Positions 8,494-16,983 of a stretch of 64,000 nt of DNA are shown in pieces; the first letter of the stretch is position 1; the number at the start of each line of letters is the position of its first letter. Under the pieces are notes generated by a model. The model saw nothing but the letters and a program-made list of their open reading frames with translations, made no database searches and was not told the origin of the DNA. The translations under genes were made by a program, and so were the position numbers. Source of the DNA: Thioclava arctica (GTDB taxonomy: Bacteria > Pseudomonadota > Alphaproteobacteria > Rhodobacterales > Rhodobacteraceae); assembly GCF_040892615.1 (NCBI RefSeq), contig NZ_JBFRYC010000009.1:76338-140337 (forward strand), written 5' to 3'.

Positions 8494-8907
8494 ATGGTGC
8501 CAAACCTCCCCCGGATTGCAGCGCTTGCCCCCGGCCTTCTGGCCGGGCTGGCTGCCTGCACGCCCACGGGGGGCAAGGCCTCGGCGGATGCCCCCAAGAT
8601 CGACTATCGCGGCGTCGAAACACGGCTTCTGGATGACAATCTGGTCGAGTTTCGCGTGGCGCTGTCGGGCGAAGGTGTGGATGGCACGGCGGCGGATGCG
8701 TATGCACGCTGTGCTGCGGCACAATACGCCCAGATCCGCGGTTATGGATTTGCGCGCCATGTGCGCACGAATGTGAACGAAGAGGGTGGCATCTGGCGGG
8801 CGGATGCGGTCTACACCATCTCGCCCGCCTTGCCGCAAGGGCTTAAGACGATCGACGCGGAAGTGACGGTTGGCGACTGTGCGGACCGAGGAATACCGAG
8901 CGTATGA
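8494..8907 (+). CDS. Putative small lipoprotein between nuoG and nuoH
   Basis: A 137-residue protein with a lipoprotein signal: hydrophobic ALAPGLLAGLAAC ending in a Leu-Ala-Ala-Cys lipobox at about residue 22, followed by a Thr/Gly/Ser-rich tether. The mature domain has two further cysteines (in YARCAAAQYAQ and VGDCADRG) that could pair. Proteins of this type occur between nuoG and nuoH in related Rhodobacterales, but I know no assigned function. It starts 6 bp after nuoG and ends 15 bp before nuoH, so it is cotranscribed. It does not resemble the lipoprotein gene upstream of nuoG apart from the anchor. Confidence 0.8.
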   Translation: MVPNLPRIAALAPGLLAGLAACTPTGGKASADAPKIDYRGVETRLLDDNLVEFRVALSGEGVDGTAADAYARCAAAQYAQIRGYGFARHVRTNVNEEGGIWRADAVYTISPALPQGLKTIDAEVTVGDCADRGIPSV

Positions 8908-8922
8908 GGAGAGTGGGGAACC

Positions 8923-9960
8923 ATGGCTGAATTTTTGGCGACACCGTTTGGCACGTTCGTGCTTATCCTTGTGCAGGGGCTTGGGATCATCGCGTTTGTG
9001 ATGATTTCGCTGCTGTTTCTGGTCTATGGCGACCGCAAGATCTGGGCGGCGGTGCAGATGCGGCGCGGGCCCAACGTCGTGGGGCCGTGGGGCATTTTGC
9101 AATCGGTCGCAGATGCGCTGAAATATGTGGTTAAGGAAATCGTCATTCCGGCGGGGGCCGATAAGGTCGTGTTCTTCCTTGCGCCACTTCTTAGCTTCGT
9201 TCTGGCGATTTTGGCTTGGGCGGTGATCCCGTTCGCGCCGGGCTGGGTGCTGGCCAATATCAACGTCGCGGTGCTGTTTGTGTTCGCCGTCTCCTCGCTA
9301 GAGGTTTACGGCGTGATCATGGGCGGCTGGGCGTCGAACTCGAAATATCCGTTCTTGGGCAGCTTGCGCTCGGCGGCGCAGATGATTTCCTATGAGGTCT
9401 CGCTGGGGCTGATCATCATCGGCGTGATTATCTCGACCGGGTCGATGAATTTCACTGCAATTGTTGATGCACAGAAGGGCAGCTACGGGCTGTTCAACTG
9501 GTATTGGCTGCCCCATCTGCCGATGGTGGCTCTGTTCTTCATCTCGGCGCTGGCGGAAACCAACCGCCCGCCGTTCGATCTGCCCGAAGCGGAATCCGAA
9601 CTGGTTGCGGGCTTTATGGTGGAATATTCCTCGACGCCGTATCTGCTGTTCATGGCGGGCGAATATATCGCGATCTGGCTGATGTGCGCGCTGATGACGC
9701 TGCTGTTCTTTGGCGGCTGGCTGTCGCCCATTCCCGGCTTGCCCGACGGGGCGCTGTGGATGTTTGGCAAGATGGTCGTGTTCTTCTTCATGTTCGCGAT
9801 GGTGAAGGCGATCGTGCCGCGCTACCGCTATGACCAACTGATGCGGATTGGCTGGAAAGTGTTCCTGCCGCTCTCGGGCGCATGGGTCGTGCTGGTCGCG
9901 TTCTTGGCGAAATTTGAAATCCTCGGGCACTTCTGGGCCCGCTGGACGATGGGGGGCTGA
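8923..9960 (+). CDS. nuoH: NADH-quinone oxidoreductase subunit H (ND1)
   Basis: The membrane subunit that joins the peripheral and membrane arms and lines the quinone entry channel. The 345 residues contain about eight hydrophobic helices. The conserved cytoplasmic loops are present: GDRKIWAAVQMRRGPNVVGP near residues 36-55 and the acidic ETNRPPFDLPEAESELVAGF loop in the second half. The start follows GAGGAGAGTGGGG. nuoI begins 3 bp after the stop. Confidence 0.98.
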   Translation: MAEFLATPFGTFVLILVQGLGIIAFVMISLLFLVYGDRKIWAAVQMRRGPNVVGPWGILQSVADALKYVVKEIVIPAGADKVVFFLAPLLSFVLAILAWAVIPFAPGWVLANINVAVLFVFAVSSLEVYGVIMGGWASNSKYPFLGSLRSAAQMISYEVSLGLIIIGVIISTGSMNFTAIVDAQKGSYGLFNWYWLPHLPMVALFFISALAETNRPPFDLPEAESELVAGFMVEYSSTPYLLFMAGEYIAIWLMCALMTLLFFGGWLSPIPGLPDGALWMFGKMVVFFFMFAMVKAIVPRYRYDQLMRIGWKVFLPLSGAWVVLVAFLAKFEILGHFWARWTMGG

Positions 9961-9963
9961 TTG

Positions 9964-10455
9964 ATGGCTTTCGACTATACCCGCGCCGCCAAATATTTCC
10001 TGCTGGTGGACTTCATCAAAGGGTTCGGGCTGGGGATGCGCTATTTCTTTGCGCCCAAACCGACGCTGAACTATCCGCATGAAAAAGGCCCGCTCAGCCC
10101 GCGTTTCCGCGGCGAACATGCGCTGCGCCGCTATCCCAGTGGCGAGGAACGCTGCATCGCGTGCAAGCTGTGCGAGGCGATCTGCCCCGCGCAAGCGATC
10201 ACGATCGATGCCGAGCCGCGTGCGGACGGATCACGGCGCACCACGCGCTACGATATCGACATGACGAAATGCATCTATTGCGGCTTCTGCCAAGAGGCCT
10301 GCCCGGTGGATGCGATCGTTGAGGGCCCGAATTTCGAATTTTCCACCGAGACCCGCGAAGAGCTGTTCTACGACAAACAGAAACTTTTGGATAATGGCGC
10401 GCGCTGGGAGGCGGAAATCGCCCGCAACCTCGAACTCGACGCGCCCTATCGGTAA
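9964..10455 (+). CDS. nuoI: NADH-quinone oxidoreductase subunit I (8Fe ferredoxin-like)
   Basis: A 163-residue subunit carrying clusters N6a and N6b, which pass electrons from NuoG to NuoB. Two classical 4Fe-4S motifs are intact: Cys64/67/70 with Cys74 (CIACKLCEAICP) and Cys103/106/109 with Cys113 (CIYCGFCQEACP). I use the ATG at 9964; the TTG at 9961 is in frame directly before it but is less likely. The length and N-terminal amphipathic helix (AAKYFLLVDFIKGF) match alphaproteobacterial and mitochondrial TYKY proteins. Confidence 0.98.
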   Translation: MAFDYTRAAKYFLLVDFIKGFGLGMRYFFAPKPTLNYPHEKGPLSPRFRGEHALRRYPSGEERCIACKLCEAICPAQAITIDAEPRADGSRRTTRYDIDMTKCIYCGFCQEACPVDAIVEGPNFEFSTETREELFYDKQKLLDNGARWEAEIARNLELDAPYR

Positions 10456-10461
10456 GGCATC

Positions 10462-10884
10462 ATGAACCAGGATTTCACGAAACTCTTTCAAGCGATGGTT
10501 GAGCAAAGCCACGAAATGGCGCGCGCGATGAATCCGGCTTTGGAAAGTTTCTCGCCCTCCGCCTTTGAGAAATTCATCCCGTCCATGCCCAAAGACATGC
10601 TCGAGATGTTTTTCGGCAAGACCTTCAACCGTGAGGGGCTGGATGCGCGCACGCGCTTTTTGGTCACCATCGCGGGGCTGGTTGTGACCGGATCACAAGG
10701 CGAGCCGCAATTGCGCCTCGCGATCCGCAACGCGCTTGAAGCCGGGGCAACACAGCGGGAGATCGCAGAAGTGATCTTTCAGATGAGCATGTTTGGCGGG
10801 GTGCCCGCCATGAGCCGTGGCCTAGAGATCGCGCAGGTGGTCTTTAACGAGATGGGCGGCGACAGCGCGGGAGAGAACGCATGA
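10462..10884 (+). CDS. Carboxymuconolactone decarboxylase (CMD/AhpD-fold) family protein
   Basis: A 140-residue, all-helical protein. The core LDARTRFLVTIAGLVV, LRLAIRNALEAGATQREIAEVIFQ and the following Met/Gly-rich helix match the CMD fold. It has no cysteine at all, so it lacks the CxxC pair of peroxidase-type AhpD proteins and cannot act by that mechanism; the 4-carboxymuconolactone decarboxylase activity is not implied either. It starts 6 bp after nuoI and its stop overlaps the nuoJ start (ATGA). A reading frame of this kind is known within nuo operons of Rhodobacter relatives; its role there is open. Confidence 0.88.
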   Translation: MNQDFTKLFQAMVEQSHEMARAMNPALESFSPSAFEKFIPSMPKDMLEMFFGKTFNREGLDARTRFLVTIAGLVVTGSQGEPQLRLAIRNALEAGATQREIAEVIFQMSMFGGVPAMSRGLEIAQVVFNEMGGDSAGENA

Positions 10885-11489
10885 CGGTGTTTGCATTTGC
10901 CTTCTACCTTTTTGCCATCGTGGCAGTGGTTGCGGGTTTTATGGTGGTGATCTCGAAAAACCCCGTGCACTCGGTGCTTTGGCTGATCCTGACCTTCCTG
11001 TCCGCAGCGGGGCTGTTTGTTCTGCTGGGGGCAGAGTTCGTCGCGATGTTGCTGATCATCGTCTATGTCGGCGCGGTGGCGGTGTTGTTCCTGTTCGTCG
11101 TGATGATGCTGGACGTTGATTTCTCGGCCCTCAAGGGAGAGCTGGCACGCTATATGCCGCTGGGCCTGCTGGTCGCGGTGATCATGCTGGTGCAGCTGGG
11201 CGTGGCACTCGGGGCGTGGAAAACGGCCGATATGGCGCAAAGCCTGCGGATGTCGCCGATGCCCGACGGGATGACGAACACCGAAGCGCTCGGCATGCTG
11301 ATTTATGACAAATATCTCTACCTGTTCCAGACGGCGGGGCTGATCTTGCTGGTGGCAATGATCGGGGCGATCCTGCTGACGCTGCGCCATCGCACGAATG
11401 TCAAACGCCAGAACGTGATTGCCCAGATGCATCGCGACCCGGCCAAGACGATGGAAATGGTGGATGTGAAACCGGGGCAGGGGTTGTGA
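10881..11489 (+). CDS. nuoJ: NADH-quinone oxidoreductase subunit J (ND6)
   Basis: A 202-residue membrane subunit with five hydrophobic segments. The typical features are NPVHSVLWLIL in helix 2 and the long conserved helix EFVAMLLIIVYVGAVAVLFLFVVMML, which carries the pi-bulge region of ND6. A hydrophilic C-terminal tail of about 35 residues (RHRTNVKRQNV and on) is normal in this group. The start overlaps the stop of the CMD-like gene. Its TGA lies in TGATGATG, where an additional tiny frame begins. Confidence 0.97.
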   Translation: MTVFAFAFYLFAIVAVVAGFMVVISKNPVHSVLWLILTFLSAAGLFVLLGAEFVAMLLIIVYVGAVAVLFLFVVMMLDVDFSALKGELARYMPLGLLVAVIMLVQLGVALGAWKTADMAQSLRMSPMPDGMTNTEALGMLIYDKYLYLFQTAGLILLVAMIGAILLTLRHRTNVKRQNVIAQMHRDPAKTMEMVDVKPGQGL

Positions 11490-11542
11490 TGATGCGCACG
11501 CAAAACAAGGCAGACAATCCCGAGCGGAGGGCACAGGCATGA
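11489..11542 (+). CDS. Possible 17-codon leader/linker peptide between nuoJ and nuoK
   Basis: An ATG sharing one base with the nuoJ stop opens a frame MMRTQNKADNPERRAQA whose TGA overlaps the nuoK start (ATGA). The frame therefore fills the whole 49-bp gap between the genes and would let ribosomes pass from nuoJ to nuoK without a break. The peptide is hydrophilic and basic and resembles nothing I know. It may be a chance frame: the nuoK ribosome site (CGGAGGG) lies within it, and 17 sense codons without a stop is not unlikely in GC-rich DNA. The call rests only on the two overlaps. Confidence 0.3.
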   Translation: MMRTQNKADNPERRAQA

Positions 11543-11844
11543 TCGGTTTGGAACATTATCTGGGCGTGGCGGCCGCGCTGTTCGTGATCGGCATTTTCGG
11601 CATCTTCGTGAACCGCAAGAATGTCATCGTCATCCTGATGTCGATCGAGCTGATGCTGCTCGCGGTCAATATCAACCTTGTGGCCTTCTCGGCCTATCTG
11701 GGCGATCTCGTGGGCCAGATCTTTACCATGTTCGTTCTCACCGTTGCGGCGGCAGAGGCGGCGATCGGCCTGGCGATCTTGGTTGTGTTCTTCCGCAACC
11801 GCGGCTCGATCGAGGTTGAAGACGTCAACGTGATGAAGGGGTAA
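11539..11844 (+). CDS. nuoK: NADH-quinone oxidoreductase subunit K (ND4L)
   Basis: A 101-residue, three-helix proton-channel subunit. The two buried glutamates are present in helix 2 (SIELMLLAVNIN) and helix 3 (VAAAEAAIGLAI), and the length is exactly that of the family. CGGAGGG lies 8 bp before the ATG. The next gene, nuoL, starts 7 bp after the stop. Confidence 0.98.
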   Translation: MIGLEHYLGVAAALFVIGIFGIFVNRKNVIVILMSIELMLLAVNINLVAFSAYLGDLVGQIFTMFVLTVAAAEAAIGLAILVVFFRNRGSIEVEDVNVMKG

Positions 11845-11851
11845 GGGACAG

Positions 11852-13993
11852 ATGGAAACGATTATTCTCTTTTCCCCGCTTGTCGGTGCGATCCTTGGTG
11901 GCTTTGGCTGGCGGGTGATTGGCGAGAAGGGCGCGATGGTTCTCACCACGGGGCTGCTGTTTCTGGCCTGCGCCTTGTCGTGGATGGTGTTCCTGACACT
12001 CGATGGGCAAACCCATCACATCCACATTATGAATTGGATTCAGTCCGGTGAGCTTGACACCAGCTGGTCGATCCGGATGGACCGGCTGACGGCGATCATG
12101 CTGATCGTGGTGACCACCGTGTCCTCGCTCGTGCACCTCTATTCCTGGGGCTACATGGCCCATGACGAGAACTGGACCGACACCGAGCATTACAAGGCGC
12201 GCTTCTTTGCCTATCTGTCGTTCTTCACCTTCACCATGTTGATGCTGGTGACGGCAGATAACCTGTTGCAGATGTTCTTTGGCTGGGAAGGCGTGGGCGT
12301 TGCGTCTTATTTGCTGATCGGGTTCTATTACAAGAAACCCTCGGCAAATGCGGCAGCGATGAAGGCGTTCATCGTCAATCGCGTGGGCGATTTCGGCTTC
12401 CTGCTGGGCATGTTCGGGCTGTTTTACATGACCGGCGCGCTGAAGATGGATGAGGTGTTCGCCGCAGCCCCCGCGCTGGCCGAGACCCAGTTGCATTTCC
12501 TGTGGACCGAATGGAACGCTGTCGAACTGATCGGTTTCTTGCTGTTCGTCGGGGCGATGGGCAAATCGGCGCAGCTGTTCTTGCACACATGGTTGCCTGA
12601 CGCGATGGAAGGCCCGACGCCTGTGTCCGCGCTGATCCACGCCGCGACCATGGTGACGGCAGGGGTGTTTCTGGTTTGCCGGATGTCGCCGCTTTATGAA
12701 TACGCTCCCCATGCCAAAGAGTTCATCCTGATCATCGGCGCGACCACGGCCTTTGTCGCGGCCACGATTGGTCTGGTGCAAAACGACATCAAGCGCGTGA
12801 TCGCCTATTCGACGATGTCCCAGCTGGGCTATATGTTTGCCGCTGCCGGGGTCGGGGTCTATTCGGCTGCGATGTTCCACCTGCTGACGCACGCGTTCTT
12901 CAAGGCGCTGTTGTTCCTTGCCGCAGGCTCGGTCATCACCGCGATGCATCACGAGCAAGACATGCGCAACTACGGCGGTCTGCGTAAGAAGGTGCCGATC
13001 ACCTTCTGGGCGATGATTGCGGGCACGCTGGCGATTACCGGGGTCGGCCTTCCCTTCACCCATTTCGGCTTTGCCGGGTTCCTGTCCAAAGACGCGATCA
13101 TCGAAAGCGTGTGGGCGGGCGATAGTTCGGGCTACGGGTTCTGGATGCTGGTGATCGCGGCTGCGTTTACCTCGTTCTACTCGTGGCGCCTGATCTTCCT
13201 GACCTTCTTTGGCAAGCCGCGCGGCGATCATCACGCGCATGAGCATGCCAAGGAAAGTTCCTTGGTGATGACGGTGCCGCTGATGGTGCTGTCGCTGGGG
13301 GCGATCTTTGCCGGGATGATCTGGTATAACGTGTTCTTTGGCGATCATGCCAAGCTGGTGAAATTCTTCGGTCTGCCCTCTCATACCGAGCAAATGGCCG
13401 AGGGTCACGGCACGGCCACCGCAGAGGGTGCGGGCCACACGATGACCGAGGCACAGGCCGAGGCCGAGGTGACCGCTGATGCCGCGCATTCCCCCGAGAT
13501 GGGACCGTCGGCGGCGGTGCTCTCTCAGCCGGGCGTCGCACCGCAAGGCGCGATCTTTATGCACGGCGAAAACGCTGTGATCGAGAAAGCGCATGAAGCG
13601 CCGAGCTGGGTCAAGGTCTCGCCCTTTGTGGCGATGGTGTTGGGTCTGTTCGTGGCATGGCTGTTCTATATCAAGGATACCACGCTGCCGAAACGACTGG
13701 CCGAGGCGCAACCTGCGCTGCACCGGTTCCTGCTCAATAAGTGGTATTTCGACGAGCTCTACGAGGCGATCTTTGTGCGCCCCGCGCTTTGGATGGGATA
13801 CACGTTCTGGAAGAAAGGGGACGAAGGCTCTATCGACCGCGTCATTGATGGCGTGGCTGTGGGGATCGTTCCGACATTCACGAGGTTCCTCAATAGGATG
13901 CAATCGGGTTATCTGTTCCACTACGCTTTCGCGATGGTGATCGGGATCGTTGGTCTGATGTTCTGGGTCTTGCTTAACGGGGGGAGCAACTGA
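11852..13993 (+). CDS. nuoL: NADH-quinone oxidoreductase subunit L (ND5)
   Basis: The distal antiporter-like subunit, 713 residues, with the proton-antiporter domain in the first ~440 residues (WEGVGVASYLLIGFYY; KSAQLFLHTWLPDAMEGPTP) and the lateral-helix region at the C-terminus. Between two late helices, about residues 500-590, there is a hydrophilic insert rich in His, Glu and Ala (around GHGTATAEGAGHTMTEAQAE) that is not part of the E. coli protein as I know it (613 residues). Inserts at this place occur in alphaproteobacteria. The stop overlaps the nuoM start. Confidence 0.97.
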   Translation: METIILFSPLVGAILGGFGWRVIGEKGAMVLTTGLLFLACALSWMVFLTLDGQTHHIHIMNWIQSGELDTSWSIRMDRLTAIMLIVVTTVSSLVHLYSWGYMAHDENWTDTEHYKARFFAYLSFFTFTMLMLVTADNLLQMFFGWEGVGVASYLLIGFYYKKPSANAAAMKAFIVNRVGDFGFLLGMFGLFYMTGALKMDEVFAAAPALAETQLHFLWTEWNAVELIGFLLFVGAMGKSAQLFLHTWLPDAMEGPTPVSALIHAATMVTAGVFLVCRMSPLYEYAPHAKEFILIIGATTAFVAATIGLVQNDIKRVIAYSTMSQLGYMFAAAGVGVYSAAMFHLLTHAFFKALLFLAAGSVITAMHHEQDMRNYGGLRKKVPITFWAMIAGTLAITGVGLPFTHFGFAGFLSKDAIIESVWAGDSSGYGFWMLVIAAAFTSFYSWRLIFLTFFGKPRGDHHAHEHAKESSLVMTVPLMVLSLGAIFAGMIWYNVFFGDHAKLVKFFGLPSHTEQMAEGHGTATAEGAGHTMTEAQAEAEVTADAAHSPEMGPSAAVLSQPGVAPQGAIFMHGENAVIEKAHEAPSWVKVSPFVAMVLGLFVAWLFYIKDTTLPKRLAEAQPALHRFLLNKWYFDELYEAIFVRPALWMGYTFWKKGDEGSIDRVIDGVAVGIVPTFTRFLNRMQSGYLFHYAFAMVIGIVGLMFWVLLNGGSN

Positions 13994-15531
13994 TGCAACA
14001 TCTGCTTTCTATTGTCATCTTTATCCCCGCCGTTGCTGCGCTGATCCTTGCGCTGGTGCAACGGGGCGGCAATGAGGCAGCGGACCGCAACGCCAAATGG
14101 TTGGCGCTGACGGCGACGGCGGTGACTTTCCTTGTCTCGCTGTTCCTGCTGGCCGGGTTTGAGCCCGCCAATACCGACTATCAGTTTGTCGAGCATTACC
14201 AGTGGATCATGGGGCTGCAATATCGTGTGGGCATCGACGGGTTGTCGATCCTGTTCGTGCTGCTGACCACGTTCATGATGCCGCTGGTCATTCTGGCAAG
14301 CTGGGATGTGAAGAAACGCGTCAAGGAATACATGATCGCGTTCCTGTTGCTTGAAACGCTGATGATCGGCACGTTTGTCACGCTCGATCTGGTGCTGTTC
14401 TATCTGTTCTACGAGGCCTGTCTGATCCCGATGTTCCTGATCATCGGCATCTGGGGGGGCAAGCAGCGCGTCTATGCCGCGTTCAAGTTCTTCCTTTATA
14501 CGTTTTTCGGCTCGGTCTTCATGCTCGTGGCGATCATCTATATCTATTACCACACCGGCACGACGGATATGCCCAACCTGCTGAGCGACAAGTTCCCCTA
14601 CACGCCGCTTCATGTGTTGGGTGTGACGATCCCGGGCGGGGTGCAAACGCTGCTTTGGCTGGGGTTCTTCATCTCGTTCGCAGTGAAGATGCCGCTTTGG
14701 CCGGTGCACACCTGGTTGCCCGCTGCCCACGTTCAGGCCCCGACGGCCGGTTCGATCGTGCTGGCCGCTGTGCTGCTGAAACTGGCGGATTACGGCTTCT
14801 TGCGGTTTTCGCTGCCGATGTTCCCGGTGGGCAACATGGTGGTGGGCCCTTGGGCGATGTGGCTGGCGGTGATCGCGATCATCTACACCTCGCTCGTGGC
14901 GCTGGTGCAAGACGACATGAAAAAGGTGATCGCCTATAGCTCGGTGGCGCATATGGCCTTTGTGCTGCTCGGGATCTTCTCGGGCACGCAGCAGGGTATC
15001 GAAGGCGGCATCATGATGGTTGTGGCCCACGGCTTTGTGTCGGGCGCGCTGTTCCTGTGCGTCGGCGTGATCTATGACCGGATGCACACCCGCGAGATCG
15101 CAGCCTTTGGCGGCTTGGCCAAACGGATGCCGGCCTATGCGCTGATCTTCATGTTCTTCACCATGGCCAATGTCGGCTTGCCGGGTACGGCCAATTTCGT
15201 CGGGGAATTCCTGATCTTGGTGGGGACGTTCCAAGTGAATACTTGGGCGGCGATGCTGGCCACGACGGGTGTGATCTTGTCAGCGGCCTATGCGCTATGG
15301 CTCTATCGTCGGGTGGTGTTTGGCGATCTGATCAAGGAAAGCCTGCGCTCGATCACCGATCTGAGCACGCGTGAGAAGTGGATCTTTGCGCCGATGGTCG
15401 CGATGACCCTGATCTTGGGGATCTATCCCGATCTGGTGACCAATATCATCGGACCCTCCGTGACCAATCTGGTCGAGAACTATCACGAAGCCCTGCCGGA
15501 CAATCTGTTGTCCGACCTGGTCGAACACTGA
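13993..15531 (+). CDS. nuoM: NADH-quinone oxidoreductase subunit M (ND4)
   Basis: A 512-residue antiporter-like subunit with about 14 hydrophobic helices. The functional glutamate helix appears as LFYLFYEACLIPMFLIIGIW, and the lysine helix as SFAVKMPLWPVHTWLPAAHV. The ATG overlaps the nuoL stop and nuoN follows after 12 bp. Sequence and length are ordinary for the family. Confidence 0.98.
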   Translation: MQHLLSIVIFIPAVAALILALVQRGGNEAADRNAKWLALTATAVTFLVSLFLLAGFEPANTDYQFVEHYQWIMGLQYRVGIDGLSILFVLLTTFMMPLVILASWDVKKRVKEYMIAFLLLETLMIGTFVTLDLVLFYLFYEACLIPMFLIIGIWGGKQRVYAAFKFFLYTFFGSVFMLVAIIYIYYHTGTTDMPNLLSDKFPYTPLHVLGVTIPGGVQTLLWLGFFISFAVKMPLWPVHTWLPAAHVQAPTAGSIVLAAVLLKLADYGFLRFSLPMFPVGNMVVGPWAMWLAVIAIIYTSLVALVQDDMKKVIAYSSVAHMAFVLLGIFSGTQQGIEGGIMMVVAHGFVSGALFLCVGVIYDRMHTREIAAFGGLAKRMPAYALIFMFFTMANVGLPGTANFVGEFLILVGTFQVNTWAAMLATTGVILSAAYALWLYRRVVFGDLIKESLRSITDLSTREKWIFAPMVAMTLILGIYPDLVTNIIGPSVTNLVENYHEALPDNLLSDLVEH

Positions 15532-15543
15532 GGAGCCCCAGAG

Positions 15544-16983
15544 ATGACTGCTTCGGATTTCTCTACCGTCCTGCCGGAATTTTTGCTGTCCATCTTTGCG
15601 ATGGCGGCTCTGCTGGTCGGGGTCTGGTTTGGCAAGGATAAGCTGGCCTCCACGCTGCTTTGGGCCACCTGCGCTGTGATGCTGGTACTTGCGGCTTGGA
15701 TCGGGCTGGGCGGCAGTGGCACGCATCAAGCGTTTGGCGGTTTGTTCATCGACGATGCCTTTGCACGCTTTGCCAAGGTCTTGGTGCTGATCGCGGCCGC
15801 ACTGATCCTCGCGATGAGCGCGGATTACATGGAGCGTCGCGGGTTGCTGCGCTTTGAGTTCCCGATCCTGATCACGCTGTCGGTTGTTGGCATGATGATG
15901 ATGGTCTCGGCGGGCAACCTGATGTCGCTTTATATGGGCCTCGAGTTGCAATCGCTGGCGCTTTACATCGTCGCCGCACTGCGCCGCGATAGTGAGAAAA
16001 GCTCGGAAGCTGGTTTGAAATACTTCGTTCTTGGCGCGTTGTCCTCGGGCATCCTGCTGTATGGGGCCTCGCTGACCTATGGCTTTGCTGGCACGACACA
16101 GTTCGCGGGCATCATCGAAGTGGTGAAGGCCGGGCAGCTGCCGATGGGGCTGCTGTTTGGCATGGTGTTCCTGATCGCGGGTCTCGCGTTCAAGGTCTCG
16201 GCCGTACCGTTCCACATGTGGACGCCTGATGTTTATGAGGGCTCGCCGACGCCGGTGACCGCGTTCTTCTCGACCGCGCCGAAAGTCGCGGCGATGGCGC
16301 TGATCGCACGGCTGATGTTTGACGCCTTCGGTCAGGTTCCCGGCGAGTGGGGCCAAGTGATCGGTCTTCTCGCAGGTCTGTCGATGATCTGGGGGTCGTT
16401 TGCTGCCATTAGCCAGCGCAACATCAAGCGTCTGATGGCTTATTCTTCGATCACCCATATGGGGTTTGCCCTGCTTGGCCTGACCGCTGGCACCGTGTTC
16501 GGGGTGCAGGCGATGCTGACCTATATGGCGATCTATGTGACGATGAATGTGGGCGTGTTTGCCTTCATCTTGTCGATGGAGCGCGATGGCCAGCCGGTGA
16601 CCGATATCAAGTCGCTCAACCTGTATGCCAGCCGCGAGCCGACGAAAGCGCTTGCGATGATGATCTTGCTGTTCAGCCTTGCGGGCGTGCCCCCGATGCT
16701 GGGCTTCTTTGCAAAATATGCCGTGCTGACGGCGGCCATTCAGGGCGGTTATATCTGGCTTGCGCTGCTGGGGGTGCTGACCTCGGTTGTGGCGGCGTTC
16801 TACTATATCCGCATCATCTACTTCATGTATTTCGGCAAAGAGGTCGAGCCGCTCGATCACCGGATGCCGGCTGTGCAATGGGGTCTGCTGGTGGCGTCGG
16901 CGCTGGTGACGGTGTTTGGCGTCTTCAACCTCTTTGGTATCGAAGGTGCGGCGCAGGCTGCTGCGGCGGCCCTTGTTAACTAA
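15544..16983 (+). CDS. nuoN: NADH-quinone oxidoreductase subunit N (ND2)
   Basis: A 479-residue antiporter-like subunit, the innermost of the three (L, M, N). Signature segments are LYMGLELQSLALYI, FKVSAVPFHMWTPDVYEGSP and SQRNIKRLMAYSSITHMG. It follows nuoM after 12 bp with a GAGGAG site. It is the last structural gene of the operon; the biotin ligase frame starts inside or immediately behind its 3' end, so transcription very likely continues downstream. Confidence 0.98.
   Translation: MTASDFSTVLPEFLLSIFAMAALLVGVWFGKDKLASTLLWATCAVMLVLAAWIGLGGSGTHQAFGGLFIDDAFARFAKVLVLIAAALILAMSADYMERRGLLRFEFPILITLSVVGMMMMVSAGNLMSLYMGLELQSLALYIVAALRRDSEKSSEAGLKYFVLGALSSGILLYGASLTYGFAGTTQFAGIIEVVKAGQLPMGLLFGMVFLIAGLAFKVSAVPFHMWTPDVYEGSPTPVTAFFSTAPKVAAMALIARLMFDAFGQVPGEWGQVIGLLAGLSMIWGSFAAISQRNIKRLMAYSSITHMGFALLGLTAGTVFGVQAMLTYMAIYVTMNVGVFAFILSMERDGQPVTDIKSLNLYASREPTKALAMMILLFSLAGVPPMLGFFAKYAVLTAAIQGGYIWLALLGVLTSVVAAFYYIRIIYFMYFGKEVEPLDHRMPAVQWGLLVASALVTVFGVFNLFGIEGAAQAAAAALVN

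Noticed and set aside
11825..13921. A 698-codon minus-strand frame opposite nuoL.
   Set aside because: Product is rich in His, Arg, Gln with no recognisable domain; it mirrors the codon bias of nuoL.
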